From assembly GCF_003148765.1 (NCBI RefSeq), contig NZ_QGGV01000003.1, forward strand, positions 92,156 through 156,155: 64,000 nucleotides of DNA, read 5' to 3'. This DNA comes from Silicimonas algicola. GTDB lineage: Bacteria > Pseudomonadota > Alphaproteobacteria > Rhodobacterales > Rhodobacteraceae. This document shows, piece by piece, positions 33,801 through 41,959 of the stretch. Within the stretch, counting starts at the first letter, position 1; each line of letters starts with the position of its first letter. The notes below the pieces were generated by a model that was not told the DNA's origin, did not search any database, and saw nothing but the letters and a program-made list of their open reading frames with translations. Both the position numbers and the translations under genes were made by a program.

Positions 33801-34847
33801 TCAGCGCTTGCCGAACAGTCGGAAGACGATCGGCGCCATTGCGATCACGATGGTGATGCGAATGATGTGCATGGTCGCGACATAGGCCACGTCGGCATCG
33901 AGCGAGAGAGCTAGCAGGCTCATCTCGGGCAGACCGCCGGGCGAGAAGGCGAGGAAGGCGGCGTCGGCCTCGGTGTTCGTCAAAGCCTGGATCGCGAAGG
34001 CCGACACCAGCGCCACCGACAGCATCGCCGTCGACGCGCCAAGTGCGAGGGCCAGGTCGTGGACCACCTCGCGCAGGGCGGCGCCGGCGAACCGGCAGCC
34101 CACCACCGTTCCGATGACGAGTTGCGCGGCGTTGACGGCTGGCGTCGGCGGCGGCGTCTGGGAGAAGCCCGTGAGGTGGACGAGTGCCGAAAGGATCATG
34201 GGGCCGAGGATCTGCGGGGCGGGCAGCCGCAGTCTGGGCGCAAGCGTCGCGCCCACGACGGCGCAGGCGAGGAGGATCCCGAGGTCCCTGAGGCTGACCG
34301 CCGAGAATCCGAGGTAAGGCCGAGACGATCCCGTCGTGCGGACGTCGAGCACGAAGGCGTAGAAGAACACGACGCCCGTCACCACGATGAAGATGCGGCT
34401 GGCGTGGGCAAGGGCGATGCGGCGCTCGTCGCCCCCGGCTTCGCCCCCTAGGATCATCATGTCGTTCAGCCCGCCAGGCGCCGAGGCGAAATAGGCCGTC
34501 ACCATGTCGTACTTGCCGACGAAGCGGTAGAACGCGAAAGCCCCTGCAAAGGCGGTGCCGACGAAGAACGGCAGCACGGCGAAGGTCAGGAGCCAGTCGT
34601 TCACATGATCGAAGAGGCCGGGATGAAAACCCGACCCCAGCATGACGCCCAGGATCGGGACCATGATCTTGCGCAGGGTGGCCGGCGCCTCGACCGGCAC
34701 GCGGATCATCGCGGCGATAGTGACGAAGACCATCGCTCCCAGCATGAAGGGCAGGGGCATCCCGATGCGATAGGCGGCGAGGCCTCCGACCAGACCGATC
34801 GCAAGTGCGACGAGCTGGCCCCTCAGGGTGACGAGGCGAGGCGTCAG
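33801..34847 (-). CDS. AbrB-family membrane protein, apparently with a CTG start
   Basis: A polytopic protein of about 348 residues with two repeats of the AbrB membrane domain: PLPFMLGAMVF and PAPQILGPMILSALVHLTG mark equivalent positions, and FASAPGGLNDMMIL and AFSPGGLPEMSLL are the paired re-entrant-like motifs. The only standard start (ATG 34760) would remove a well-formed first helix, LVALAIGLVGGLAAYRIG, encoded just upstream in frame. No ATG, GTG or TTG exists in frame there, but CTG 34847-34845 overlaps the upstream TGA exactly as coupled ATGA starts do. Homologues have been linked to ammonia monooxygenase-like naming, but function is unknown. Confidence 0.75.
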   Translation of the reverse strand: MTPRLVTLRGQLVALAIGLVGGLAAYRIGMPLPFMLGAMVFVTIAAMIRVPVEAPATLRKIMVPILGVMLGSGFHPGLFDHVNDWLLTFAVLPFFVGTAFAGAFAFYRFVGKYDMVTAYFASAPGGLNDMMILGGEAGGDERRIALAHASRIFIVVTGVVFFYAFVLDVRTTGSSRPYLGFSAVSLRDLGILLACAVVGATLAPRLRLPAPQILGPMILSALVHLTGFSQTPPPTPAVNAAQLVIGTVVGCRFAGAALREVVHDLALALGASTAMLSVALVSAFAIQALTNTEADAAFLAFSPGGLPEMSLLALSLDADVAYVATMHIIRITIVIAMAPIVFRLFGKR

Positions 34848-35320
34848 GGCCGGATGGTCCGGACGTTCCGGGCCCCCGCCACGCGAACGGCCGACAGACC
34901 GGCAAGCGCGCTGTCGGTCAGGTAGAGCGCCACGGTCACCTCGCGCGACCAGCGCGTCGAGGCGCGGGTGGGTGCGGGCGGCGGCGAGGCGCGCAGGACG
35001 AAGTCGAGCGTGCCATCGAATGCCGTTTCCCTCGTGGCTGGGACGAGGGCGGCGTCGTACCAGCCCTGCTCGGTCGTGAGGCCCGTGACGCGCAGGATCG
35101 CTCCGCCGGTCGCGCGTTCGAGCGATATGTCGGTGATCTCGGCGACCGGAGGACGGGGATCCTCCCGCCGGGCCGGGACCGACATCGCGGTGCCGCCGTC
35201 GCTAGCGCCTCCGCCTCCGCCCCCGAACCAGTTGAACGGGTTCAGCCGGCTTTCGCCAAGGCCGCAGCCCGAAAGCGTCAGGGCGGCAGCGGTGGTCAGG
35301 ATCAATGTGCGTGGCGTCAT
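34844..35320 (-). CDS. Small lipoprotein of unknown function
   Basis: A 158-residue predicted lipoprotein: hydrophobic leader ILTTAAALTL followed by the lipobox LSGC, so Cys19 would be lipid-modified. A Gly-rich linker (WFGGGGGGASDGG) leads to a beta-rich domain (ISLERATGGAILRVTGLT, GWYDAALVP). No family recognised. Its stop overlaps the proposed CTG start of the membrane protein, suggesting they are expressed together. Confidence 0.7.
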   Translation of the reverse strand: MTPRTLILTTAAALTLSGCGLGESRLNPFNWFGGGGGGASDGGTAMSVPARREDPRPPVAEITDISLERATGGAILRVTGLTTEQGWYDAALVPATRETAFDGTLDFVLRASPPPAPTRASTRWSREVTVALYLTDSALAGLSAVRVAGARNVRTIRP

Positions 35321-35414
35321 CTCGGCCCCCCTTCGCTTGCGACTCCTGTTAGCTTCTTCGGAGGGGCAAGGAAAGCGTCTGGACCTTCGTTCCTGCCGGG
35401 CCTATCCGGGTCGT

Positions 35415-35843
35415 ATGGCACAGGACGCTTTCGAAGAGATCGCCGAAACCTTTGAGTTCCTCGACGACTGGGAGGATCGCTATCGCCACGTCATCGACAT
35501 GGGCAAGGCGATGGCACCGCTCGAGGACGCGCTGAAGGTGCCCGCAACCAAGGTCGACGGCTGCGCCAGCCAGGTCTGGCTCGTGCCGCGGATCGAGGGC
35601 GAAGGGCCCGGCGCGGTCTTCACCTTCCGGGGCGAAAGCGATGCGATGATCGTGCGCGGGCTGATAGCCATTCTGGTCGCGCTTTACGACGGGCTGACGG
35701 TGGCGGAAGTGCTCGACGTAGATGCCGGAGCGGAATTCAAGCGCCTCGGTCTCGACGCCCATCTCTCGGCGCAGCGGTCGAACGGCTTGCGCGCGATGAT
35801 CCAGAGGATCCGCCAGACGGCGGCGACGGCACGCGGGGCGTAA
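35415..35843 (+). CDS. sufE: SufE-like cysteine desulfuration protein
   Basis: A 142-residue SufE-family protein that accepts persulfide sulfur from the desulfurase SufS for Fe-S cluster assembly. The active-site Cys is C50 in KVDGCASQVWL, the classic SufE context, and the chain has the normal length. ATG 35415 was chosen because the long upstream frame lies antisense over the lipoprotein gene. No suf operon is adjacent. Its 3' end overlaps a possible gene on the opposite strand. Confidence 0.9.
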   Translation: MAQDAFEEIAETFEFLDDWEDRYRHVIDMGKAMAPLEDALKVPATKVDGCASQVWLVPRIEGEGPGAVFTFRGESDAMIVRGLIAILVALYDGLTVAEVLDVDAGAEFKRLGLDAHLSAQRSNGLRAMIQRIRQTAATARGA

Positions 35844-36112
35844 GGCGTCCGGCGGCGGGGCAGGACCAGGGCGACGCCGAGCGAAAGCGCCGCAAGAGCC
35901 GACAGCTTGACCGCGACGCGCGGCATGTCGAGCGGGGCGTCTCCGGGCGGGGCATGGTAACTCAGGACCCATCCCATCACCAGCTCCGGAAATATCTCGA
36001 GCGGCGGCTCCGACCCGATTTCGATCCGATCGCCCGACGCCGGATGAAGCGTGGCCGCGCCAAGAGGTGCAGCGGTGGCCAGGGTGAGGAGAAGGGCGAG
36101 AACGAGGGACAC
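35684..36112 (-). CDS. Hypothetical exported or membrane protein
   Basis: A 142-codon frame from GTG 36112. It opens with a convincing signal peptide (SLVLALLLTLATAAPLGAATL) and has one later hydrophobic segment (ALAALSLGVALVL) before a basic C-terminus. The last 160 bases overlap sufE antisense, where the protein sequence becomes low-complexity, so the true product may be shorter or the gene degenerate. The first 90 residues look protein-like. No family recognised. Confidence 0.45.
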   Translation of the reverse strand: MSLVLALLLTLATAAPLGAATLHPASGDRIEIGSEPPLEIFPELVMGWVLSYHAPPGDAPLDMPRVAVKLSALAALSLGVALVLPRRRTPYAPRAVAAVWRILWIIARKPFDRCAERWASRPRRLNSAPASTSSTSATVSPS

Positions 36113-36199
36113 TGGGCAAGGGACCGGATCAGGCGCGGCACGTCCTCATGCGCCTGACATGGTTTACGCACGGTTAACCCCAGGCTTGCGGCGCGGTCG

Positions 36200-36844
36200 T
36201 CACTGCCGGTCCAAGGTCTCCAGCGCCGTCGCCAGCTCACCGTAGCCGGTGAACCGGCGCTCGAACGCCAGACCCAGTCGGCGGGCGCAGTCGCGGGCGC
36301 GTTCGGTCAGGGCGGGATCGTCCGTCTGCGCTTCGTAGACCAGCGTCCTGTAATTCCCAAAATAGGCCTCGCGCAGTTCGGGATGACGGTCGAGTCCGAG
36401 GGGCTTCCACACGAAGGCGTCGAATTGCCGGGCGAGGAAGTCGGTCAGGTAGAAGGCGTCGATCTCGTCTCGGGCAAGGAAGTCCGGCGTGCCCTCATAG
36501 AAGGCATAGCAGTGTGGTCCGGCCAGCATCTCGACGCCCAGCTCGGCCGCCGCAGCCTCCAGAAGTCCTCCCGTCCCGCAGTCGGCGTAGGCGAGGAAGA
36601 TGCGGTCGTACCCATCCGCCTCGGCCACTGCGGTCCGGACGGCGGGCACGATGCGGTCCGGGTGATTGTGCAGGATCGCCGGCAGGCACCTGAGGTCGAC
36701 ATGCGACAGCCCGTTCCGGTCGAGGATCGCGAGGATCTCGCGCGCCAGCGCCCCGCAGCCGATGACGAGGATACGGCCTGCGCCCTTCGGAGCGAGACCC
36801 TTTTCCGTCAGCCGGTCGTCATCGAGGTGCGGGGGCGTCGTCAT
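36200..36844 (-). CDS. DUF1638 family protein
   Basis: A 214-residue protein matching DUF1638: LVIGCGALAREI at the start, DLRCLPAILHNHPDRIV, then FLAYADCGTGG and AGPHCYAFYEG. The conserved Cys and His residues suggest a metal or corrinoid-related role. The family is repeatedly found beside corrinoid methyltransferase genes, as here: it is the third gene after a corrinoid protein and an ASCH-like protein on the same strand. A function in methyl-cobalamin-linked methionine synthesis is inferred from that context and not proven. Confidence 0.8.
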   Translation of the reverse strand: MTTPPHLDDDRLTEKGLAPKGAGRILVIGCGALAREILAILDRNGLSHVDLRCLPAILHNHPDRIVPAVRTAVAEADGYDRIFLAYADCGTGGLLEAAAAELGVEMLAGPHCYAFYEGTPDFLARDEIDAFYLTDFLARQFDAFVWKPLGLDRHPELREAYFGNYRTLVYEAQTDDPALTERARDCARRLGLAFERRFTGYGELATALETLDRQ

Positions 36845-36883
36845 CGGGGAAACATGCGTGCCGGGCCGCGAAACCGCAAGGGG

Positions 36884-37450
36884 TCAGGACCGCGCCGCCA
36901 GAACGGCCTCGCCCCGCCGCGAAAGACGGTAGCCGACCCTCAGGCTTTCGGTCAGGCCCATTTCCTTGAGCTGACGGACCTGCCGCTTGAACACCTTCGT
37001 CTCGAGTCCGAGACCGGCGGCGAGATCGGGTGCACGGGTCGCCGGGTGGTCGCCGATTAGCCGGAGATAGGCGAAGGGGTCGAAATCGGCGCGGGACGCC
37101 TTGGCGTCGAGCGCGGCGAGGATATCGTCCATCTCGGTTTGCGACGGCACACTATTGCGAAGCTTGACGCGAGGATCCTCGTGCAGCGTGAAAGCGATGC
37201 GCCAGAGCGGGTCGTCCCCGTCGAAAACAGGCTCGGCGAACATCGCGTCGGTCGAGGCGTATCCGGCCTTCCGCGCCTCGGCATCGGTCACATCGGAGGG
37301 CGACACCTCGCGCACGTCGTCGATGTGCAACTCGCCCACGCCGGTCCTCTGCCGACCGCCGGGTTTCGCGCGCGAAACCGGCCAGCGCCGGAAGGCCAGC
37401 GTGACCTCTCCTGCCGCAATCCGCTTCAGCGTCTCGACGCGGAAGCGCAT
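36884..37450 (-). CDS. ASCH/PUA-like domain protein with C-terminal winged helix
   Basis: A 188-residue protein. The N-terminal 100 residues (KRIAAGEVTLAFRRW, GGRQRTGVGELHIDDVREV, ARKAGYAS) resemble ASCH/PUA-like RNA-binding domains. The remainder (DHPATRAPDLAAGLGLETKVFKRQVRQLKEMGL) reads as a winged helix-turn-helix, giving a possible nucleic-acid-binding regulator. ATG 37450 lies four bases after the corrinoid-protein stop. It is the middle gene of the three-gene minus-strand operon and may regulate or modify its partners. Family assignment is moderate. Confidence 0.6.
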   Translation of the reverse strand: MRFRVETLKRIAAGEVTLAFRRWPVSRAKPGGRQRTGVGELHIDDVREVSPSDVTDAEARKAGYASTDAMFAEPVFDGDDPLWRIAFTLHEDPRVKLRNSVPSQTEMDDILAALDAKASRADFDPFAYLRLIGDHPATRAPDLAAGLGLETKVFKRQVRQLKEMGLTESLRVGYRLSRRGEAVLAARS

Positions 37451-37454
37451 CGCC

Positions 37455-38153
37455 TCAGGCGGACATCTGGTTGTGCTTGCGCGCCATGAACGTCTTCGCC
37501 GTCTCGACCGCCACGGCCGCGTCGCGGCAATAGGCGTCGGCGCCGATGGCCTTGCCGAATTCCTCGTTCAGAGGGGCGCCTCCCACGAGGACGATGTAGT
37601 CGTCGCGGATGCCCATCTGAACCATCGTGTCGATGACGACCTTCATGTAGGGCATCGTCGTGGTCAGAAGTGCCGACATGCCGAGGATGTCGGCGTCGAA
37701 TTCCTTCATCGCGTCCAGGTATTTGTCGACCGGGTTGTTGATGCCGATGTTCAGCACCTCGAAGCCGGCACCTTCCATCATCATGGTGACGAGGTTCTGG
37801 CCGATGTCGTGGATGTCGCCCTTGACCGTTCCGATGACCATCTTGCCGATGGTCGGCGCGCCGGTCTCGGCCAGAAGGGGCTTCAGGATCGCCATGCCGG
37901 CCTTCATCGAGTTCGCGGCGAGAAGCACCTCGGGCACGAAGAGGATGCCGTCCCGGAAGTCCTCGCCCACGATCTTCATGCCGCCGACGAGCGCCTCGGT
38001 CAGGACGCGGTAGGGCGCCCAACCCCGGTCGAGGAGGATGTGAGTCGCTTCCTCGATCTCGGGCCTCATGCCGTCGTAGAGGTCGTCGTGCATCTGCTGG
38101 ACGAGTTCTTCGTCGTCGAGCTCGCTGAGAACGATATCGTCTTCGTCGGACAT
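37455..38153 (-). CDS. Corrinoid (B12)-binding methyltransferase protein
   Basis: A 232-residue protein with an N-terminal helical cap (B12-binding 2 domain, residues about 10-95) and a Rossmann-like B12 domain. The latter carries the cobalt-ligand motif D113-x-H115-x2-G118 in KGDIHDIGQN, then LNIGINNPV and LVGGAPLNEEF. It is the size of the MtbC/MtaC/MtgC type, a shuttle carrying a methyl group on cobalamin. With a free-standing homocysteine methyltransferase elsewhere in the window and no full-length MetH, it may be the corrinoid subunit of a split methionine synthase. ATG 38153; first gene of its operon. Confidence 0.88.
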   Translation of the reverse strand: MSDEDDIVLSELDDEELVQQMHDDLYDGMRPEIEEATHILLDRGWAPYRVLTEALVGGMKIVGEDFRDGILFVPEVLLAANSMKAGMAILKPLLAETGAPTIGKMVIGTVKGDIHDIGQNLVTMMMEGAGFEVLNIGINNPVDKYLDAMKEFDADILGMSALLTTTMPYMKVVIDTMVQMGIRDDYIVLVGGAPLNEEFGKAIGADAYCRDAAVAVETAKTFMARKHNQMSA

Positions 38154-38282
38154 GGGTCGGCTCCACAGGGTGACGATCCCGGTTTACGGTTAAACGCCTT
38201 GGAATGAAACGCCGGATTGCGACGGAACACGTCGCGGCGGCGACGTGGAAGCGGTTTCGCGACAGCCGTTGCACTTGCGCAT

Positions 38283-38297
38283 GTTCTTTGTTTGTTC
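38283..38297 (+). promoter_or_regulatory. LexA-type SOS box (GTTC-N7-GTTC)
   Basis: GTTC at 38283-38286 and GTTC at 38294-38297 are separated by exactly seven bases (TTTGTTT), the direct-repeat operator known for LexA in alphaproteobacteria. It ends 12 bases before the start of the radical SAM gene, so bound LexA would block its expression. Confidence 0.65.
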
Positions 38298-38309
38298 CAT
38301 TCTCGTGGC

Positions 38310-39392
38310 ATGGCCCGCTCGTCCCATAACGCAGACCCTGCCGCCCGTGGTCGCGCGGCGCGCTCGAACCGTCCGGGCCGGTTCGAGTCCGAGGATCGCA
38401 ACGTCTTCCATGACGGCTGGGACCTGGAGGAGGAGCTGCCGCCGCTCCGGACCGAGGTCAGCGTCGAGAGGCCGCGAAAGGTCATCACGCGCAACACCTC
38501 GCCCGATATCGGGTTCGACCGCTCGATCAACCCCTATCGCGGCTGCGAGCATGGCTGCATCTATTGCTTCGCGCGGCCCTCGCACGCCTACCTCGGCCTG
38601 TCGCCCGGTCTCGATTTCGAGACGCGGCTCGTCGCGCGGCCCGGCGCGGCCGAGGTGCTGGATAGAGAGCTGAGAGCTAAAACCTATCGTCCCGCCGTGA
38701 TCGCCATCGGCACGAACACGGACCCCTACCAGCCGATCGAGCGCGAGTATCGCGCCATGCGGCAGATTCTCGAGGTGCTTCACGCCTTCCGTCACCCTGT
38801 CGCAGTCGTGACGAAGGGCACGCTGATCGAGCGCGACGCGGACATTCTGGGCGAGATGGGACGCATGGGCCTTGCGCGGGTCGGCATCAGCGTGACGACG
38901 CTCGACCCCGTCGTCTCCCGAGCGATGGAGCCGCGTGTGCCCGCGCCGGAGCGGCGGTTGCGCACCATCGAGCGGCTGACGGCAGCCGGCTGCCCGGTGC
39001 GGATCATGGTCTCGCCGGTCGTGCCGGCGCTGACCGATCACGAGGCGGAAGCGATCCTCGCGCGGGGCGCCGAGGCCGGCGCGGTCGCTGCGAGCTGGAT
39101 CATGCTCCGGCTGCCGCGCGAGGTGTCGCCGCTGTTCCGCGAGTGGGTCGAGGCAGAGTTTCCCGATCGAGCGAAACGGATCATGGGGCGGGTGCGTGAG
39201 TTGCATGGCGGCCAGGACTATGACCCCGAGTGGGGCAAGCGGATGACGGGGGAGGGGCCCTTCGCCGAGCTTTTCGCGCATCGCTTCGCCATCGCGACCA
39301 AACGTCTGGGGCTGGCGCGAGATCTGCCGCCCCTGCGCACCGATCTGTTCCGCCCGCCTCCTCGCGCCGGGGATCAACTCTCGCTGTTCTGA
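38310..39392 (+). CDS. Radical SAM protein of the PA0069/Rv2578c family
   Basis: A 360-residue radical SAM enzyme. The cluster-binding motif is C79-x3-C83-x2-C86 in YRGCEHGCIYCFARP, preceded by the family text DIGFDRSINPYRGC; IAIGTNTDPYQPIE and VTKGTLIERD follow. The reaction is unknown; the fold is related to spore-photoproduct-lyase-like enzymes, and members often show damage-linked control. ATG 38310 fits the conserved start, as the upstream frame is unconserved. A LexA-type box lies immediately upstream, supporting a DNA-damage role here. Confidence 0.85.
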   Translation: MARSSHNADPAARGRAARSNRPGRFESEDRNVFHDGWDLEEELPPLRTEVSVERPRKVITRNTSPDIGFDRSINPYRGCEHGCIYCFARPSHAYLGLSPGLDFETRLVARPGAAEVLDRELRAKTYRPAVIAIGTNTDPYQPIEREYRAMRQILEVLHAFRHPVAVVTKGTLIERDADILGEMGRMGLARVGISVTTLDPVVSRAMEPRVPAPERRLRTIERLTAAGCPVRIMVSPVVPALTDHEAEAILARGAEAGAVAASWIMLRLPREVSPLFREWVEAEFPDRAKRIMGRVRELHGGQDYDPEWGKRMTGEGPFAELFAHRFAIATKRLGLARDLPPLRTDLFRPPPRAGDQLSLF

Positions 39393-39487
39393 GGTTCTGG
39401 CGCGGACGTGCGACACCGGACGCGTATTTGAAGCAAGATGAAACGCCTGCCGCATTGCTGCCGAATTCCCCGACTACGGCGGGAGGC

Positions 39488-39754
39488 ATGAGCCATCCGA
39501 TGATCCTGGCACTTCTTTGGCTGGTGGTGACCAACCTGACCGGCATGGTGCCGTCGAAGCACCGTCACTGGCCGCAGGCCTATGCGCTGATCGCGGTCGG
39601 ATTGCCCGTCCTCGTAGCGGTCTTCGTCGTGGACGGGGTCTTCGCGGGTCTGATTGTGCTGCTCATGGCGGCCTCTGTCCTGCGCTGGCCCCTCAGGTTC
39701 TTCCTGCGCTGGCTCGCGGCGCTGTTCCGGCGCGGCGAAGGCGAGCCGTCGTGA
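39488..39754 (+). CDS. DUF2484-like small membrane protein
   Basis: An 88-residue protein with about three hydrophobic helices (MILALLWLVVTNLTGMV, YALIAVGLPVLVAVFVVD, GLIVLLMAASVL) and a basic C-terminus. It resembles the DUF2484 proteins found next to mur genes in Rhodobacteraceae. ATG 39488 has a GGGAGG ribosome binding site; the longer frame upstream is spurious. It overlaps the following gene by four bases. Function unknown, possibly linked to envelope synthesis through its position before murB. Confidence 0.7.
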   Translation: MSHPMILALLWLVVTNLTGMVPSKHRHWPQAYALIAVGLPVLVAVFVVDGVFAGLIVLLMAASVLRWPLRFFLRWLAALFRRGEGEPS

Positions 39755-40011
39755 CGGCGACGACGGTGACCCTCGTCGTCATGGGGGCCTGGGCGCTGAT
39801 GCTGTTCGTGCCGTCGATGTTTCCCGCCCTTCTGATGTCGGCCGGCTTCGGCGTGGGCATCGCCTACATGATGTTCCTCCGGCAAGGGGGCGAGGGCGAT
39901 CTTGCGGCGGCGCTTATCGCAGTCGCTCCGATTGCGGCGGGGGCTGTCTTCGTGGCCTGGCCCGTCGGCGCGATCTTCCGGTGGGTCCTCCGGTCCAAGC
40001 GGCTGCGCTGA
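39751..40011 (+). CDS. Small membrane protein upstream of murB
   Basis: An 86-residue protein with three hydrophobic segments (TLVVMGAWALMLFVPSMFPAL, FGVGIAYMMFL, AALIAVAPIAAGAVFVAWPV) and a basic tail RWVLRSKRLR. It starts at GTG 39751, overlapping the preceding TGA, and lies 48 bases before murB in the same direction. No family recognised; likely an inner-membrane protein co-expressed with the peptidoglycan genes. Confidence 0.65.
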   Translation: MTATTVTLVVMGAWALMLFVPSMFPALLMSAGFGVGIAYMMFLRQGGEGDLAAALIAVAPIAAGAVFVAWPVGAIFRWVLRSKRLR

Positions 40012-40059
40012 GGCGATCCGGGCTGGCGCGGGCCCCTTCGGGACGCTAGACCGGCCGGA

Positions 40060-41004
40060 ATGGGTGAAATAGGCGATATCGCGACACGAGGACGGCTGAC
40101 GCCGGACTATGACCTTTCGGGCCTGACCTGGCTTCGGGTCGGCGGTCCGGCCGACTGGCTTTACCTGCCGCGCGACGTCGAGGATTTGTCCGACTTCCTT
40201 GGCGCGCTGCCACCTGACGTCGCGGTCTTTCCCATGGGCGTCGGCTCGAACCTGATCGTGCGCGACGGCGGTTTGCGGGCGGTGGTGATCCGCCTGTCCC
40301 GCGCCTTCGCCGAGGTCGAGGTCGAGGACGACCTCGTCATCGCCGGGGCGGCGGCACTGGATTCGCAGGTCGCGCGGGTTGCGGCGGAGGCGGGGCGCGA
40401 CCTGACTTTCCTGCGCACCATCCCCGGCTCGATCGGTGGCGCGGTGCGGATGAACGCCGGATGCTACGGCTCCTATGTGGCGGACCAACTCGTCTCGGCG
40501 AAGGCCGTGCTGCGAGACGGCGCCCGCGTGACGCTGACGCCCTCGGACCTCGACTTCCGCTACCGGCAGGCGACGGTGCCAGAGGGCGCGATGATCGTCT
40601 CGGCGACTTTCCGCGCAAATCCGGGCGATCCGGCCGAGCTTGCGGCGAAGATGGAGGCGCAGATGGCGCGGCGCGACGAGACGCAGCCGACGAAGGACCT
40701 CTCCGCCGGCTCGACCTTCCGCAATCCGGCGGGCTTCAGCTCGACGGGTCAGGCGGGCGACAGCCATGAACTGAAGGCCTGGAAGGTCATCGACGACGCG
40801 GGATTGCGCGGGGCGACCCGCGGTGGGGCGCAGATGTCCGAGATGCATCCGAATTTCCTCATCAATACCGGGACGGCGACGGCGGCCGATCTCGAGGGGC
40901 TGGGCGAGGAGGTGCGCGAGAAGGTTTTCCAACACTCCGGAATCAGGCTAGAGTGGGAAATCATGAGGGTCGGCGAACCGGCTCCCGAGGCAGAGACAGA
41001 ATAA
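40060..41004 (+). CDS. murB: UDP-N-acetylmuramate dehydrogenase (UDP-MurNAc reductase)
   Basis: A 314-residue FAD enzyme reducing UDP-GlcNAc-enolpyruvate to UDP-MurNAc in peptidoglycan synthesis. Key motifs are [43 protein letters not shown] and the C-terminal SAGSTFRNP plus [10 protein letters not shown], typical of type II MurB lacking the E. coli loop. It starts at ATG 40060. murC is not immediately upstream; the radical SAM and small membrane genes occupy that place. Confidence 0.95.
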   Translation: MGEIGDIATRGRLTPDYDLSGLTWLRVGGPADWLYLPRDVEDLSDFLGALPPDVAVFPMGVGSNLIVRDGGLRAVVIRLSRAFAEVEVEDDLVIAGAAALDSQVARVAAEAGRDLTFLRTIPGSIGGAVRMNAGCYGSYVADQLVSAKAVLRDGARVTLTPSDLDFRYRQATVPEGAMIVSATFRANPGDPAELAAKMEAQMARRDETQPTKDLSAGSTFRNPAGFSSTGQAGDSHELKAWKVIDDAGLRGATRGGAQMSEMHPNFLINTGTATAADLEGLGEEVREKVFQHSGIRLEWEIMRVGEPAPEAETE

Positions 41005-41044
41005 CCGGGGCGCGAAGACGCCCCATATATGGGCAGTGGCGGGT

Positions 41045-41959
41045 ATGTCGAGCAGGACGACCCCCAAGGTGACGGTACTGATGGGCGGACCCTCGGCCGA
41101 GCGCGAGGTGTCCCTGTCATCGGGGCGCGAATGCGCCGCCGCGCTGAGGGAAGCGGGATACGAGGTAAGCGAACTGGATGCGGGCGCCGATGTCGCCGAG
41201 CGCCTGTCCGCGTCGCGTCCCGATGTGGTCTTCAACGCGCTGCACGGGCGATGGGGCGAGGACGGCTGCGTCCAGGGCATCCTGGAATGGCTCCGCATCC
41301 CCTACACTCATTCGGGCGTCCTGGCCTCGGCGCTGGCGATGGACAAGACGCGGACCAAGGCGGTCTTTGCCGAGGCGGGCATTCCGGTCGTCGAGAGCCT
41401 GATCCGCTGCAAGGCCGAGATCATGGCGCATCACGTCATGGCGCCGCCCTACGTGGTCAAGCCGAACAACGAAGGCTCGTCCGTCGGCGTCTACATCGTC
41501 CAGGAAAGCGCGAACGGCCCGCCGCTTATCGCCGACGAGATGCCCGAGCACCTGATGGTCGAGGCCTATGTCGCAGGTCGCGAGCTGACCGTTTCGGTGA
41601 GGGAGGACCGCGCGTTCTGCGTGACGGAAATCCTCTCGGATGGCTGGTACGACTATCATGCCAAGTACTCCCCCGGCGGGTCGCGGCATGAACTGCCCGC
41701 CAACATCCCGGCCGAAGTGACCGAGGCCTGCCTTGCGCATGCCGTGACGGCGCATCGGGTGCTGGGTTGCCGGGGCGTCAGCCGCACCGACTTCAGGTGG
41801 GACGACGCCAAGGGGCTCGCAGGCCTCGTGGCGCTTGAGACCAATACGCAGCCCGGTATGACCCCCACGTCGCTCGTTCCCGAGCAGGCGGCCCATGTCG
41901 GCATTTCGTTCCCGGACTTGTGCGACTGGCTGGTCAGGGACGCCTCATGCGGCCGGTGA
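41045..41959 (+). CDS. ddl: D-alanine--D-alanine ligase
   Basis: A 304-residue ATP-grasp ligase producing D-Ala-D-Ala for the peptidoglycan stem. MGGPSAEREVSLSSG opens the protein, followed by NALHGRWGEDG, YVVKPNNEGSSVGVY in the ATP-binding loop, and LETNTQPGMTPTSLVPEQA at the end with the metal ligands. ATG 41045 is preferred over GTG 41036. The C-terminal end overlaps the start of ftsQ by about 13 bases. Confidence 0.95.
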   Translation: MSSRTTPKVTVLMGGPSAEREVSLSSGRECAAALREAGYEVSELDAGADVAERLSASRPDVVFNALHGRWGEDGCVQGILEWLRIPYTHSGVLASALAMDKTRTKAVFAEAGIPVVESLIRCKAEIMAHHVMAPPYVVKPNNEGSSVGVYIVQESANGPPLIADEMPEHLMVEAYVAGRELTVSVREDRAFCVTEILSDGWYDYHAKYSPGGSRHELPANIPAEVTEACLAHAVTAHRVLGCRGVSRTDFRWDDAKGLAGLVALETNTQPGMTPTSLVPEQAAHVGISFPDLCDWLVRDASCGR

